Assembly: GCF_011077955.1 (NCBI RefSeq)
Contig: NZ_JAALBX010000006.1
Location: forward strand, 62,001-126,000
Length of the DNA stretch: 64,000 nucleotides
Direction: 5' to 3'
From: Citrobacter freundii
GTDB taxonomy: Bacteria; Pseudomonadota; Gammaproteobacteria; Enterobacterales; Enterobacteriaceae
In this document: piece after piece, positions 9,294 to 18,600 of the stretch
How the letters are laid out: the number at the start of each line of letters is the position of its first letter
Numbering within the stretch: the first letter of the stretch is position 1
Made by a program: the position numbers and the translations under genes
Notes under the pieces: generated by a model
Database searches by the model: none
Told to the model about the DNA's origin: nothing
The model's input: only the letters and a program-made list of their open reading frames with translations

Positions 9294-10571
9294 ATGATGA
9301 CTCAGACTTGCTTGCCGCCATCCGTGCTTTCCAGTCCGCAGCGCCGCTGCCAGATGTTGTTGATGCTCTATTTACCCGGCACCGTGACGCCGGAAATCAT
9401 TGGGCAGATTAACGGCGTCGATGGCGGCATCGCCCGTCAGGATATGGTTGAAACTCGTTCTGAAATCCAGCGCTACCACCGGCTTTCAATTCTGACCCAC
9501 TCCGACGGCAGCTACCGGATTGAAGGCGCGCCTCTCGATCGCAGACTTTGCCTGCTTCACTGGCTCCGCCGCGCCATGCGCCTGTGCCCCCAATTCGTGC
9601 AACAGCATTTCACGCCGACGTTGAAAACCGTCCTGAAACAGTGTGGCATACCCATCGCGTGCTATGACGATACGAATTTACACGCGCTGGTCAACCTTTG
9701 CAGTCGTCGGCTTAATCGTCAGTTTGAATCGCGTGATAGCCAGTTTTTGCGATTGTTTTTGCAATATTGCCTGATGGAACAACATGCGGGGCTGTCACCC
9801 GGCTTTTCTGAGTCGCAACATCTCTGGACCGCGCAGCGCGCGGAATATCTGGCGGCACAGGAAATTATGCGTCACTGGCAGCGCCGCGTGCCGGTTCCGC
9901 CTCATCCTGACGAACAGTTATTTCTGGCATTGACCTTTATGATGCTGCGCGTTCCCGATCCGCTGAAAGACAATCATCCGCAGGATATTCAACTGCGCGT
10001 GGCTGTGACCGAGCTTATCGCCGCGTTTCGCGGCCTTTCGGGTATGGCGTTCAGCGATGAGCAGGGTTTGGCGACGCAACTCTATATCCATTTGGCCCAG
10101 GCGCTGGAACGCTGTCTGTTCGGTATCGGTATTGATAATGCGCTGCCGGAAGAGATAACCCGTCTTTACCCGAGGCTCATGCGCACCACGCGGGCAGCCT
10201 GCGCTCAGTTAGAAACGCATTACGGTATTCATTTCTCCGATGAAGAGATAGGCCTTGTCGCTATTATTTTCGGCGCCTGGCTGATGCAGGAAAACGATAT
10301 TCAGGAAAAGCAGGTGTTATTGCTTACCGGGAACGACAGCTCGCTTGAGGAAGAAATTGAGCATCAGTTACGTGAGTTGACGCTGCTGCCGCTCAACATC
10401 AAATATCTGTCTGTTCATGCGTTTCAAAAACAAGGCGCGTCGAAAGAGGTCACGCTTATTGTGACGCCTTATCACACGTCACTGCCGCTGTTTTCCGCGC
10501 CGCTTATTCACGCCACGCTGCCGCTGGGTGAAAACCAGCGACAACGTATTCGTGAGATCCTGGAAAGCTAG
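9294..10571 (+). CDS. csiE: Stationary-phase inducible protein CsiE
   Basis: Protein of 425 aa matching E. coli CsiE along its length. CsiE resembles transcriptional antiterminator/regulator proteins with PTS regulation (PRD-like) domains; its biochemical role is not established. In E. coli it is induced by sigma-S and cAMP-CRP in stationary phase. The C-terminal half (EEIGLVAIIFGAWLMQEN onward) is best conserved. Two adjacent ATG codons (9294, 9297) are possible starts. It converges with hcaT and the reading frames overlap by 4 nt at a shared ctag. Confidence 0.92.
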   Translation: MMTQTCLPPSVLSSPQRRCQMLLMLYLPGTVTPEIIGQINGVDGGIARQDMVETRSEIQRYHRLSILTHSDGSYRIEGAPLDRRLCLLHWLRRAMRLCPQFVQQHFTPTLKTVLKQCGIPIACYDDTNLHALVNLCSRRLNRQFESRDSQFLRLFLQYCLMEQHAGLSPGFSESQHLWTAQRAEYLAAQEIMRHWQRRVPVPPHPDEQLFLALTFMMLRVPDPLKDNHPQDIQLRVAVTELIAAFRGLSGMAFSDEQGLATQLYIHLAQALERCLFGIGIDNALPEEITRLYPRLMRTTRAACAQLETHYGIHFSDEEIGLVAIIFGAWLMQENDIQEKQVLLLTGNDSSLEEEIEHQLRELTLLPLNIKYLSVHAFQKQGASKEVTLIVTPYHTSLPLFSAPLIHATLPLGENQRQRIREILES

Positions 10572-11704
10572 CGCGCCACAACGGCGGGACGCAGCACGAT
10601 GGCGGGAACTGTCAGCAGCGCCATAATCCAGAACATGCCGCCGTTAAGATGCTGGAACAGGAAGCCTGCGAACATGGTCATAATCGCGATGCTGCCGCCC
10701 ATGGCGACGGCAGAATAAATCGCTTGCAGGCGAATGACATCGCTACCCTGACGCGCAGAGATATAGCGCATGGCGGCGAGATGGCAGACGGTAAACGTGC
10801 CGCAGTGGAGGATCTGCGCCACGATAAGCCACGGCAAATCGGTGGTCCAGGCCATCAGCGACCAGCGCGCAATCCCGCAACCGGTCGAAAGCAGCAATAA
10901 ATCCCGCGCGCTCCAGCGGCGAAATAATCTGTTGCTCAGCGTAAAGACCACTATTTCCGCCACCACGCCAAGCGACCAGAGATAACCCACAACCGAGGCG
11001 GAATAACCCGCTTCCTGCCAGTAAATGGCGCTAAAGCCGTAGTAGGCCGCATGCGCGCCCTGTAACAGGGAGACGCAGGCCAGAAAACGCCAGCTTTCAA
11101 CGAGTAATTTGCGCCAGGCGGGCCAGCCTGCACTCTCATTTTGCCGCGCCTGGCCTTGCGGCATGACGGAGGGGCGCAACATCATACCCAACAGCATGGA
11201 GGCTACCCCGATACTCAGCAACACCAGAATCGCCTGGTAATCGAAGAGGCTGATGAGCTTGCCGGTCAGCGCCGAGCCAATCACAAAGGCCAGCGAGCCC
11301 CAGACCCTCACCTTGCCATAATCAAGGGTAATCTGTTTTTGCCAGGTGCCTGCCAGCGCATCGGTTAACGGCACCAGCGGCGAGAAAAACAGGTTAAAGC
11401 CGACCATCACAATCAGTAGCCAGGCAGTCGTGGTGCCGAGCCAAAACGCCACGGCGAAAAGCAGCGTCAGTAATGCTAATACCCGAAGCGCAAAGACCAG
11501 ACGAGAGGGATCGGTAACGCGCGGCGCCAGCAACAGGCTTCCCAGGAAACGGGCGATGAGTCCCGCGCCCAGCAATAGTCCAATGGTTTCTGGCGCGAGC
11601 CCTATGCCTTTAAGCCAGACGCTCCAGAAAGGTAAGAAAATACCGTAGCTAAAAAAGTAGGTGAAATAACTGAGCGCCAGCCAGCGCGTGGAATGCAAAA
11701 CCAT
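10568..11704 (-). CDS. hcaT: MFS transporter, HcaT (3-phenylpropionate permease) family
   Basis: Twelve-segment major facilitator of 378 aa, inner membrane. E. coli HcaT is assigned as a proton-coupled 3-phenylpropionate importer on the basis of its position beside the hca catabolic genes. Here there are no hcaR or hcaEFCBD genes next to it; a GNAT gene and glyA follow. The real substrate in this organism is therefore uncertain, although the sequence matches HcaT from MVLHSTRWLALSYFTYFFSYG to the end. Confidence 0.88.
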   Translation of the reverse strand: MVLHSTRWLALSYFTYFFSYGIFLPFWSVWLKGIGLAPETIGLLLGAGLIARFLGSLLLAPRVTDPSRLVFALRVLALLTLLFAVAFWLGTTTAWLLIVMVGFNLFFSPLVPLTDALAGTWQKQITLDYGKVRVWGSLAFVIGSALTGKLISLFDYQAILVLLSIGVASMLLGMMLRPSVMPQGQARQNESAGWPAWRKLLVESWRFLACVSLLQGAHAAYYGFSAIYWQEAGYSASVVGYLWSLGVVAEIVVFTLSNRLFRRWSARDLLLLSTGCGIARWSLMAWTTDLPWLIVAQILHCGTFTVCHLAAMRYISARQGSDVIRLQAIYSAVAMGGSIAIMTMFAGFLFQHLNGGMFWIMALLTVPAIVLRPAVVAR

Positions 11705-11789
11705 GAATCCCTCCCGTTTTGGAGGCGATAGTCTGGCCGCTTATTGCAGCGGGCGCAAGGTGTAACATCAGCTTAACAACAAGAGTGTC

Positions 11790-12251
11790 TCAATTAATGC
11801 GCTGGGACATATTAAAGCCCGTGACGATAAAGCCGCTTTTTTCATACAGCGCTTTCGCACCGGGATTATTCGATGCAACCCGCAGCCCTATTTCCTGAAT
11901 CCCCATAGCAATCAGCGTCTGCCTCAATTGCGTGAGCGCCGCCCGTCCGTAACCCTTACCGCGCCATTGCGGCAGCAGGCAAAAATCATAAATCCAGGCG
12001 ACAGGGCCATTCAGACCCACCCATAAATAACCGAGCGTGTCGTCGTGCTTTGCGGGCGTGATACACCAGAGCTTAACGCCTTGCGTATCGGGCCCAGCCC
12101 CCAGCGCATTATCAATGCTGTGCGTAGCGTCCCGGCGCGCGTCATCAATCGGAATATGCCGCGTCGAGGCTAAATCCTGGGCGTATTCCTCAATAAAAAA
12201 AGTGCGATAAGCGGGAAAGTCGTCCTCGGTCATGGCTCGTAGTTTGACCAT
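11790..12251 (-). CDS. GNAT-family N-acetyltransferase
   Basis: Small acetyltransferase of 153 aa with the GNAT fold. The acetyl-CoA loop (motif A) is QWRGKGYGRAAL at about residues 95-106, followed by EIGLRVASNNPGAKALYEKSGF (shortened here by description: motif B with the usual N, A, Y, G and F residues). The substrate is unknown. It is a single gene between hcaT and glyA; a strong ribosome site (aagaggatgt) precedes the start. Confidence 0.85.
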   Translation of the reverse strand: MVKLRAMTEDDFPAYRTFFIEEYAQDLASTRHIPIDDARRDATHSIDNALGAGPDTQGVKLWCITPAKHDDTLGYLWVGLNGPVAWIYDFCLLPQWRGKGYGRAALTQLRQTLIAMGIQEIGLRVASNNPGAKALYEKSGFIVTGFNMSQRIN

Positions 12252-12284
12252 ACATCCTCTTTAAGCTTTTAACAGGAATAAAAA

Positions 12285-12470
12285 TCCGCCGTTATAGAAG
12301 GCGGTTTTGCGTTCGCCGTGAAAAGGCGTACTAAGCCCCTTTTAAAGAATTCTCTGCCAGTCTTGAAGAGCTAAATCCAAAGACCCAAAAGCAGAGCCAG
12401 AACTTGCTGCAAACCACACCCACAGGCGTGGTTTTCTGTTGGCAATAAAAAAGGCCGCACTGGGCGGCCT
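12285..12470 (-). repeat. Duplicated terminator-bounded element, copy 1 (after glyA)
   Basis: First of two related segments of about 190 bp (the other is 15379-15573). On the minus strand it begins at the glyA terminator. Next come the shared block ttattgccaac, a hairpin with arms aaccac/gtggtt, a block ctggcagagaa, and a second terminator (stem ccgcc/ggcgg at 12286-12305 followed by Ts). A 30-codon GTG-started frame (12331-12423) encodes a hydrophobic peptide beginning MGVVCSKFWLCFWVFGF. The frame is shared with copy 2 as far as a 1-nt indel. I do not recognise the element; it could be a small-RNA or small-protein unit or a non-coding repeat. Confidence 0.6.
12453..12469 (-). terminator. glyA terminator
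   Basis: Stem ggccgc/gcggcc with a run of T on the minus strand, directly downstream of the glyA stop. The plus side also has a short T tract. Confidence 0.85.
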
Positions 12471-12488
12471 TTTCTTTAACAACAAGAC

Positions 12489-13742
12489 TCAGGCATAAAC
12501 CGGGAAACGCGCGCAAATATCCAGCACTTTCTGCTTCACGCGTTCGATGGTTGCTTCGTCGTTGATATTGTCCAGCACGTCGCACATCCAGCCAGCCAGC
12601 TCTTTCACTTCGGCTTCTTTAAAGCCGCGGCGAGTCACAGCCGGGGAACCGATACGGATGCCGGAAGTGACGAACGGGCTCTTCGGATCGTTCGGCACGC
12701 TGTTTTTGTTCACGGTGATGTTGGCGCGGCCAAGCGCGGCATCAGCTTCTTTACCGGTCAGGTTTTTATCAACCAGATCCAGCAGGAACAGGTGGTTTTC
12801 AGTACCGCCAGACACCACTTTATAGCCACGGTTTAGGAACACTTCCACCATCGCTTTGGCGTTTTTGGCAACCTGCTGCTGATAAACTTTGAACTCAGGC
12901 TCCATAGCTTCTTTCAGCGCGACCGCTTTCGCTGCGATAACGTGCATCAGCGGGCCGCCCTGTGCGCTTGGGAACACAGCAGAGTTCAGTTTTTTGTACA
13001 GCTCTTCGTCACCGCCTTTCGCCAGGATCAAACCACCACGCGGACCTGCCAGGGTTTTATGTGTGGTGGTAGTGACCACGTGCGCATGCGGAACCGGATT
13101 CGGGTACACATCGGCGGCGATAAGACCTGCCACGTGCGCCATATCCACAAACAGATACGCGCCGATGCTGTCGGCGATTTCACGCATTTTTGCCCAGTCA
13201 ACCACGCCGGAGTAAGCAGAGAAGCCGCCGATGATCATTTTCGGCTTATGGGTCTGCGCCTGCTTCATCATGTCGTCGTAGTCGATTTTACCGGACTCAT
13301 CGATGCCGTAAGGGATGATGTTGTACAGTTTGCCGGAGAAGTTAACCGGAGAACCGTGAGTCAGGTGGCCGCCCTGCGCCAGGTTCATGCCAAGAACCGT
13401 ATCACCCGGTTGCAGCAGTGCGGTGTATACCGCAAAGTTAGCCTGGGAACCGGAGTGCGGCTGTACGTTAGCGTAGTCGGCGCCAAACAGCGCTTTAGCG
13501 CGGTCGATGGCCAGTTGCTCAACGATATCAACGTACTCGCAACCGCCGTAGTAGCGTTTGCCAGGATAACCTTCAGCGTATTTGTTGGTCAGCTGAGAAC
13601 CCTGCGCCTGCATGACACGCGGGCTGGTGTAGTTTTCGGAGGCGATAAGTTCAATATGTTCTTCCTGACGAACTTTCTCCTGCTCCATAGCCTGCCATAG
13701 TTCGGCATCATAATCGGCAATGTTCATTTCACGCTTTAACAT
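12489..13742 (-). CDS. glyA: Serine hydroxymethyltransferase
   Basis: PLP enzyme (417 aa) interconverting serine plus tetrahydrofolate with glycine plus 5,10-methylene-tetrahydrofolate; the main source of one-carbon units. The Schiff-base lysine is in [16 protein letters not shown] (about residue 229). The start [16 protein letters not shown] matches E. coli; an ATG two codons upstream is not conserved. It is divergent from hmp. The upstream region carries a PurR-like operator (13861-13876), consistent with known purine repression of glyA. Confidence 0.98.
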   Translation of the reverse strand: MLKREMNIADYDAELWQAMEQEKVRQEEHIELIASENYTSPRVMQAQGSQLTNKYAEGYPGKRYYGGCEYVDIVEQLAIDRAKALFGADYANVQPHSGSQANFAVYTALLQPGDTVLGMNLAQGGHLTHGSPVNFSGKLYNIIPYGIDESGKIDYDDMMKQAQTHKPKMIIGGFSAYSGVVDWAKMREIADSIGAYLFVDMAHVAGLIAADVYPNPVPHAHVVTTTTHKTLAGPRGGLILAKGGDEELYKKLNSAVFPSAQGGPLMHVIAAKAVALKEAMEPEFKVYQQQVAKNAKAMVEVFLNRGYKVVSGGTENHLFLLDLVDKNLTGKEADAALGRANITVNKNSVPNDPKSPFVTSGIRIGSPAVTRRGFKEAEVKELAGWMCDVLDNINDEATIERVKQKVLDICARFPVYA

Positions 13743-13860
13743 CCGCATCTCCTGACTCAGCTAACGGTAAACTTTTACGGCGATAAGGGGCCCTTTTTGG
13801 GCAACGGGCAACAGTGTAAACCGATTAACAGTGTGAAGATAGGTCTTGACAAAGGTTTTT

Positions 13861-13876
13861 ACGCAAACGATTGGCT
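13861..13876 (-). promoter_or_regulatory. Probable PurR operator of glyA
   Basis: On the minus strand this reads agccaatcgtttgcgt, close to the PurR consensus acgcaaacgtttgcgt and to the E. coli glyA site as I recall it. It lies about 120 bp upstream of the glyA start, in a 379-bp divergent gap shared with hmp. Confidence 0.7.
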
Positions 13877-14016
13877 TGAGGTGGTACAAGGCTTCAGCGT
13901 CTGTTGCACTCACTCTAACTTGCGGAATTCTTTTCAGGATCGTGATGCAGATTTTTCATTAACACTCGATAACAAAATCTCAACAGAGACCCTTTACAAC
14001 ACAAGGGCAAATCAAT

Positions 14017-14039
14017 AAGATGCATTTAAAATACATCTT
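14017..14039 (+). promoter_or_regulatory. NsrR operator of hmp
   Basis: An 11-1-11 inverted repeat: arm aagatgcattt, then arm aaatacatctt. It matches the NsrR consensus almost perfectly and lies about 85 bp upstream of the hmp start. NsrR is the nitric-oxide-sensing Fe-S repressor, so hmp should be induced by NO. Confidence 0.92.
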
Positions 14040-14121
14040 ATAAGCTTTTACTGATTCGTGAGGTGTGCGCGTACGCCACACCAGCGCGAACAAAACAAGC
14101 CAACACCTGCAAAGGAATACC

Positions 14122-15312
14122 ATGCTAGACGCGCAAACTATCGCCACGGTGAAATCCACCATCCCTTTACTGGCAGCCACCGGCCCGAAACTCACCGCCC
14201 ACTTTTATGACCGGATGTTTACCCATAATCCGGAGCTAAAAGATATTTTTAATATGAGCAACCAGCGCAATGGCGACCAACGCGAAGCGCTCTTTAATGC
14301 GATTTGCGCTTACGCGACGAATATTGAAAACCTGGCGGCGTTACTGCCGGCGGTGGAAAAAATCGCCCAGAAACACACCAGCTTTCACATCAAGCCTGAA
14401 CAATACAACATCGTCGGTACCCATTTATTAGCGACGCTTGATGAGATGTTCAGCCCAGGCCAGGAAGTGCTGGATGCGTGGGGCAAAGCCTATGGCGTGC
14501 TGGCGCAGGTGTTCATTAACCGCGAAGCAGAAATTTACCAGGAAAATGCCGGTAAAACGGGCGGCTGGGAAGGCACTCGTCCTTTTCGCATTACGGAAAT
14601 CAAACCGCAAAGCGCGCTTATCACAAGTTTTGAGTTTACCCCGGTAGACGGCGGCCCGGTGGCAGATTACAAACCTGGTCAGTATCTCGGCGTGTGGATA
14701 AAACCGGAAACCTTCGAACATCAGGAAATTCGTCAGTACTCCCTCACCCGCAAACCGAATGGCAAGAGTTATCGGATTGCGGTTAAACGCGATGGCGAAG
14801 GGGTGGTATCAAACTGGCTGCATCGTCACGCGCAAGTGGGCGATGTGATTAACCTTGTGGCCCCGGCTGGCGATTTCTTTATGGACGTCGCGCCGAACGT
14901 GCCGGTGACGCTTATTTCCGCAGGCGTTGGTCAAACGCCAATGTTGGCGATGCTCGATACCCTCGCCGCTAATCATCACGACGCCCAGGTAAACTGGTTT
15001 CACGCCGCGGAAAACGGCGACGTGCATGCCTTCTCGGATGAAATCGCCCTGCACGGCAAGATGTTGAAAAAGTTTGAGCATCACGTGTGGTATCGCGTTC
15101 CGTCACCGCGCGATCGGGAAAACGGCCGTTTTCACAGCGAAGGGTTGATGGACCTGGTGAAGCTTGAAGGCGCACTGGGCGCAGCGGGCATGACGTTTTA
15201 TCTGTGCGGCCCGGTAGCCTTTATGCAGTATGCCGCAAAACAGCTGGTAAGCCTGGGCATCGATCCGGCCAGGATTCATTACGAATGCTTCGGCCCGCAT
15301 AAAGTGCTGTAA
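14122..15312 (+). CDS. hmp: Flavohaemoglobin, nitric oxide dioxygenase
   Basis: Converts NO plus O2 to nitrate using NAD(P)H; 396 aa, cytosolic. The globin domain (1-~140) has distal Tyr29 (FYDRMF) and Gln53, and the proximal haem histidine in [14 protein letters not shown] (about residue 85). The FAD-binding domain carries RQYSLTRKP, and the NAD domain has [11 protein letters not shown] and ends [10 protein letters not shown]. The start follows aaaggaatacc; an upstream in-frame start at 14065 adds nothing conserved. The gene is controlled by the NsrR box upstream. Downstream, the E. coli neighbour glnB is missing and mscK follows instead. Confidence 0.98.
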   Translation: MLDAQTIATVKSTIPLLAATGPKLTAHFYDRMFTHNPELKDIFNMSNQRNGDQREALFNAICAYATNIENLAALLPAVEKIAQKHTSFHIKPEQYNIVGTHLLATLDEMFSPGQEVLDAWGKAYGVLAQVFINREAEIYQENAGKTGGWEGTRPFRITEIKPQSALITSFEFTPVDGGPVADYKPGQYLGVWIKPETFEHQEIRQYSLTRKPNGKSYRIAVKRDGEGVVSNWLHRHAQVGDVINLVAPAGDFFMDVAPNVPVTLISAGVGQTPMLAMLDTLAANHHDAQVNWFHAAENGDVHAFSDEIALHGKMLKKFEHHVWYRVPSPRDRENGRFHSEGLMDLVKLEGALGAAGMTFYLCGPVAFMQYAAKQLVSLGIDPARIHYECFGPHKVL

Positions 15313-15378
15313 AACGGGCCGAACGCTAAAAGTCTTGCAGCCTCCCGCGATGCACGGGAGTGCTCAGGGCAGTAAAAA

Positions 15379-15401
15379 GCCGCCTTCACAGAAGGCGGCT
15401 T
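15379..15401. terminator. Terminator downstream of hmp
   Basis: Strong stem agccgcc/ggcggct. The T run is better on the minus strand (ttttta) than on the plus strand (tttgattt), so it may mainly end the repeat-element transcript and only partly that of hmp. Confidence 0.7.
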
Positions 15402-15548
15402 TGATTTCGCCCCAGAGTGCCGTACCAAAACCCGTGAAAAGAGGTCTCTGCCAGCCCTGTGAAAGGTAAATCTCAAGGCAATAAGGAAGAGCCAAAACCT
15501 GATGATGACCACGCCCACAGAACGTGGTTTGCGGTTGGCAATAAAAAA

Positions 15549-15573
15549 GGGGGATAACGATCCCCCTTTTCTG
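15549..15573. terminator. mscK terminator
   Basis: Stem gggggat/atccccc with T runs on both strands, about 35 nt downstream of the mscK stop. Confidence 0.85.
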
Positions 15574-15607
15574 TCTTCTCAGTTACGCGTTTTACGCTCT
15601 CACCTTT

Positions 15608-18600
15608 TTATAATGCCGCAGGCTCTGCGCCATTATTCAGATCGCGTTTCACTTCGGTGAATTGCTCGCCGTCTTTATTGTGCAGATGCACTTCCAACTG
15701 GTTAAAGGCGATACTGATATCATTTTCACGACACAGACGATCGATAGTGCGGTTCAGCTCATCCACGGTATAGCTGCGATCGCGAAGTTCACGCACATAC
15801 AGGCGTAATTCATGATCGAGCGTGCTGGCCCCGAAAGTGGTGAAAAACACGGATGGCTCCGGATCGTGCATCACTTTCGGATGATCCATCGCGGCCTTTA
15901 ACAAAATCGCTTTCACTTTATCCAGATCGGAACCGTACGCCACGCCAATACGGATAACCACGCGGGTGATGGTATCGGTCAACGACCAGTTAATCAGGCG
16001 TTCGGTGACAAACGCTTTATTCGGAATAATGACTTCTTTACGGTCGAAATCAGTAATGGTGGTGGCACGAATACGGATTTTGCTGACCGTTCCTGAGAAC
16101 GTACCGATGGTCACGGTATCGCCAATACGTACCGGGCGTTCAAACAGAATAATCAGACCGGATACAAAGTTACCGAAGATTTCCTGTAAGCCGAAACCCA
16201 AACCGACCGACAACGCGGCCGCCAGCCATTGCAGTTTATCCCACGAGACGCCGAGCGAGCCGAAAATCGTCATCGCGCCGACGCCGATAATGATGTAATT
16301 CAGGATGGTGGTGATGGCGTAGGACGTCCCCTGGCGCATATGCAGGCGTGAGAGCACCAGCACTTCCAGCAAACCCGGTAAGTTGCGAATCAACGCCCAG
16401 GCGACGGCAAACGCGGCCAGCGCGAACAGCAAGCTGCCCATAGTGACGTGTTTCATCACCTCAACACCGGCTTCCGTGCCGCTATAATTCCACAGCACTA
16501 CGCTGTCGAGATAAGCGAATACCGTGATTAAGTCGGACCAAATCGCCCAGAACACCACTCCAAATAACGCAAACAGCGTCAGCATAGTCAGACGCAACGT
16601 TTGCTGGTTGACCTGATCAAGACCCAACGGCGGTTCTTCTACCGGCTCGGCCCCTTCCGCCCCTTCTTTGACCATATTCTGACGGCGCGCAACGGCACGG
16701 CGATAAGCGATACGGCGCGCGGCAACGCTCAGGCCGCGCAGCACCGTCTGATAAAGCAGATTCCAGATGATGACCAGATAGACGGTATCAATCCAGCGCC
16801 CCGCCAGACGAAGCGTTGTATAGAAGTAACCCGTGACCGTTAACACCAGCAGCATAATCGGCACCAGCGCCAGAACCGTGATGGTCACCAGGCGCATGGT
16901 GTGTGATTCTTTGTCATGCCAGCTTTCGCGGCACATCGGCCAAATCAGCGCGGCGATAATCAACAGGTTGACGAAGACCACAAACTGTCCGAGCACATCA
17001 TCCATCAGATTCAGCGGCGACATTTCCGCCACCACCGACCAAAACAGCAACGGCAGTAGCGCAAGGCTCACGCGCACAATTTGGCGACGCCAGTGGCTGG
17101 TGAGTTTACTTGGCATATTGAAATGGCTCACCGCCATGCCGTCTTTTTCCAGCACGCGCCAGCAGACGCCAAACACCAGCCAGAACATGGCGAGTTTTTT
17201 ACTGAACGCCCACAGTAAATCGCTGATGTTGATCTGCATAAATAGCAGGATCAAGCCGCAAGCCAGGATGATAAGGCATACCGGCAAGGCGCGGATAAAG
17301 TTGATAAGAATCGCTTTTGGGGTGTGCAACTGACTGTCGTTACGCAACTGCCCGACTTCGGAGGCAAGCTTCGCCAGATATTGCTTCATCCAGCTAAAGC
17401 GCCAGCGGATAAGTCCGGCGATTAACAGCAGCGGTAAGCCTGCGAGGAACGCAACGGCAACCGACGGCCAGGCTTTTTTCCAGTTGACCGTCAGTTTCAT
17501 GGCCTTGACCTGGTCGTGAACGGCTGACGGGAAAGCCTTTATCCAGTCCCAACCCATCGGGCGGTTGCTGTTTACCCAGAAAATTTGCTGGGTCAGCATT
17601 TGGCGCAAACTTTTACTGACGCTCATTAACTGTTGCTGATTGATCTGCAGGTTAATGGCCATCATCAGTTGGTTGCCAAGCTGCTTATTGAGCTGATCGA
17701 GCAATTCACGGCGCATGTCTACTAATTGAAGTAGCGTATCGTGCACTTCGCTGTTCACTTCATTCTGATGGCCTTCTTCCAGCTTCGCCACAAACGCATC
17801 ATTCTGGAACAGCGCGTCACGCTTCTGGTTCAGGTCGAACTGTTCAAGACGCAAATCGGCGATGCGATTGGTCATGTCTTCCAGTTCATCGGCTGACGGC
17901 AGGGTTTGTTGCTGCTGATAAAGAATGCGCGACAGCAGAAGGCTGCCTTTCAATACCGAAATTTGTTCTTTCAGGGTGCGTTCTGACTGAAGCGCACGGT
18001 CAAGCCAGTTTTTGACCTTGATATTTTGCTGAACCAGCGCATTGCCATTTTCCGTCGCGGAAATCAGGCGCTGGCTAAGCTGATGGTTAATTTCCAGCTC
18101 CTGCTTCACCAGCGGGTTATTTTGCAGGCTTGAAGCGTCATCCGGCGTGACCGCTTCCTGAGCGGTTTTTTCTGTCAGCGACAACCGCTTGATATTGGCC
18201 GCTTCCTGTAAAAGCTGCAGTTGATGTTCAAGTTGATTGATATGCGCAGTGGTATAGTCGCGCTGCTTTTGCAGACTGTCCTGCAAGGCGGTGTTGCCTT
18301 CCAGGCTTTTGCGCTGCTGTTCAATTTGCGCATTCAGCAACACCTGCTGCACCAGCAAAAGCGTTTGCTGAGTCTGGCGTAACGGTGATTCCCCGGGCGC
18401 ATTACCATTTAAACGGTTTCGAATCTGCTGCAACTGCTGCGACGCCGTGGACATCGCGTTTTGCACGCGTTCCGGCTGTGTTTGTAACGCCACGAGTTGA
18501 GTGTTAAAGGTCGAAAGATCGTTCTGGGCGTTTTGCAGTTCATCCACCAGGCTGCTGGTGCGCGCTTCCAACTGCCGTAACGACATTGACTTAAAACTTT

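Larger units (their letters stand above)
13743..14121. other. Divergent glyA-hmp control region
   Basis: Gap of 379 bp without a gene. Besides the PurR-like site (13861-13876) and the NsrR box (14017-14039) it should hold the glyA and hmp promoters. I could not place the MetR sites known in E. coli with confidence. The part near hmp is AT-rich. Confidence 0.7.
15379..15573 (-). repeat. Duplicated terminator-bounded element, copy 2 (hmp-mscK junction)
   Basis: Second copy of the element described at 12285-12470. On the minus strand it starts with the mscK terminator (15549-15573). It continues with ttattgccaac, the hairpin accacg/cgtggt, the shared ggttttggctct-like block and gctggcagaga, and ends at a second terminator (stem gccgcc/ggcggc at 15379-15401). 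A GTG-started frame from 15518 begins MGVVIIRFWLFLIALRF, resembling the copy 1 peptide. It lies exactly where gene order departs from E. coli. Confidence 0.6.

Noticed and set aside
12489-13742. Altered glyA active site
   Set aside because: Substitutions such as [10 protein letters not shown] and FPSAQGG differ from E. coli K-12 but are, as I recall, normal in other enterics; the PLP lysine is intact.
15279-15518. 79-codon frame antisense to the end of hmp
   Set aside because: Only its first ~30 codons resemble the copy 1 peptide; the rest runs through a terminator and into hmp antisense, so it is not listed as a gene.
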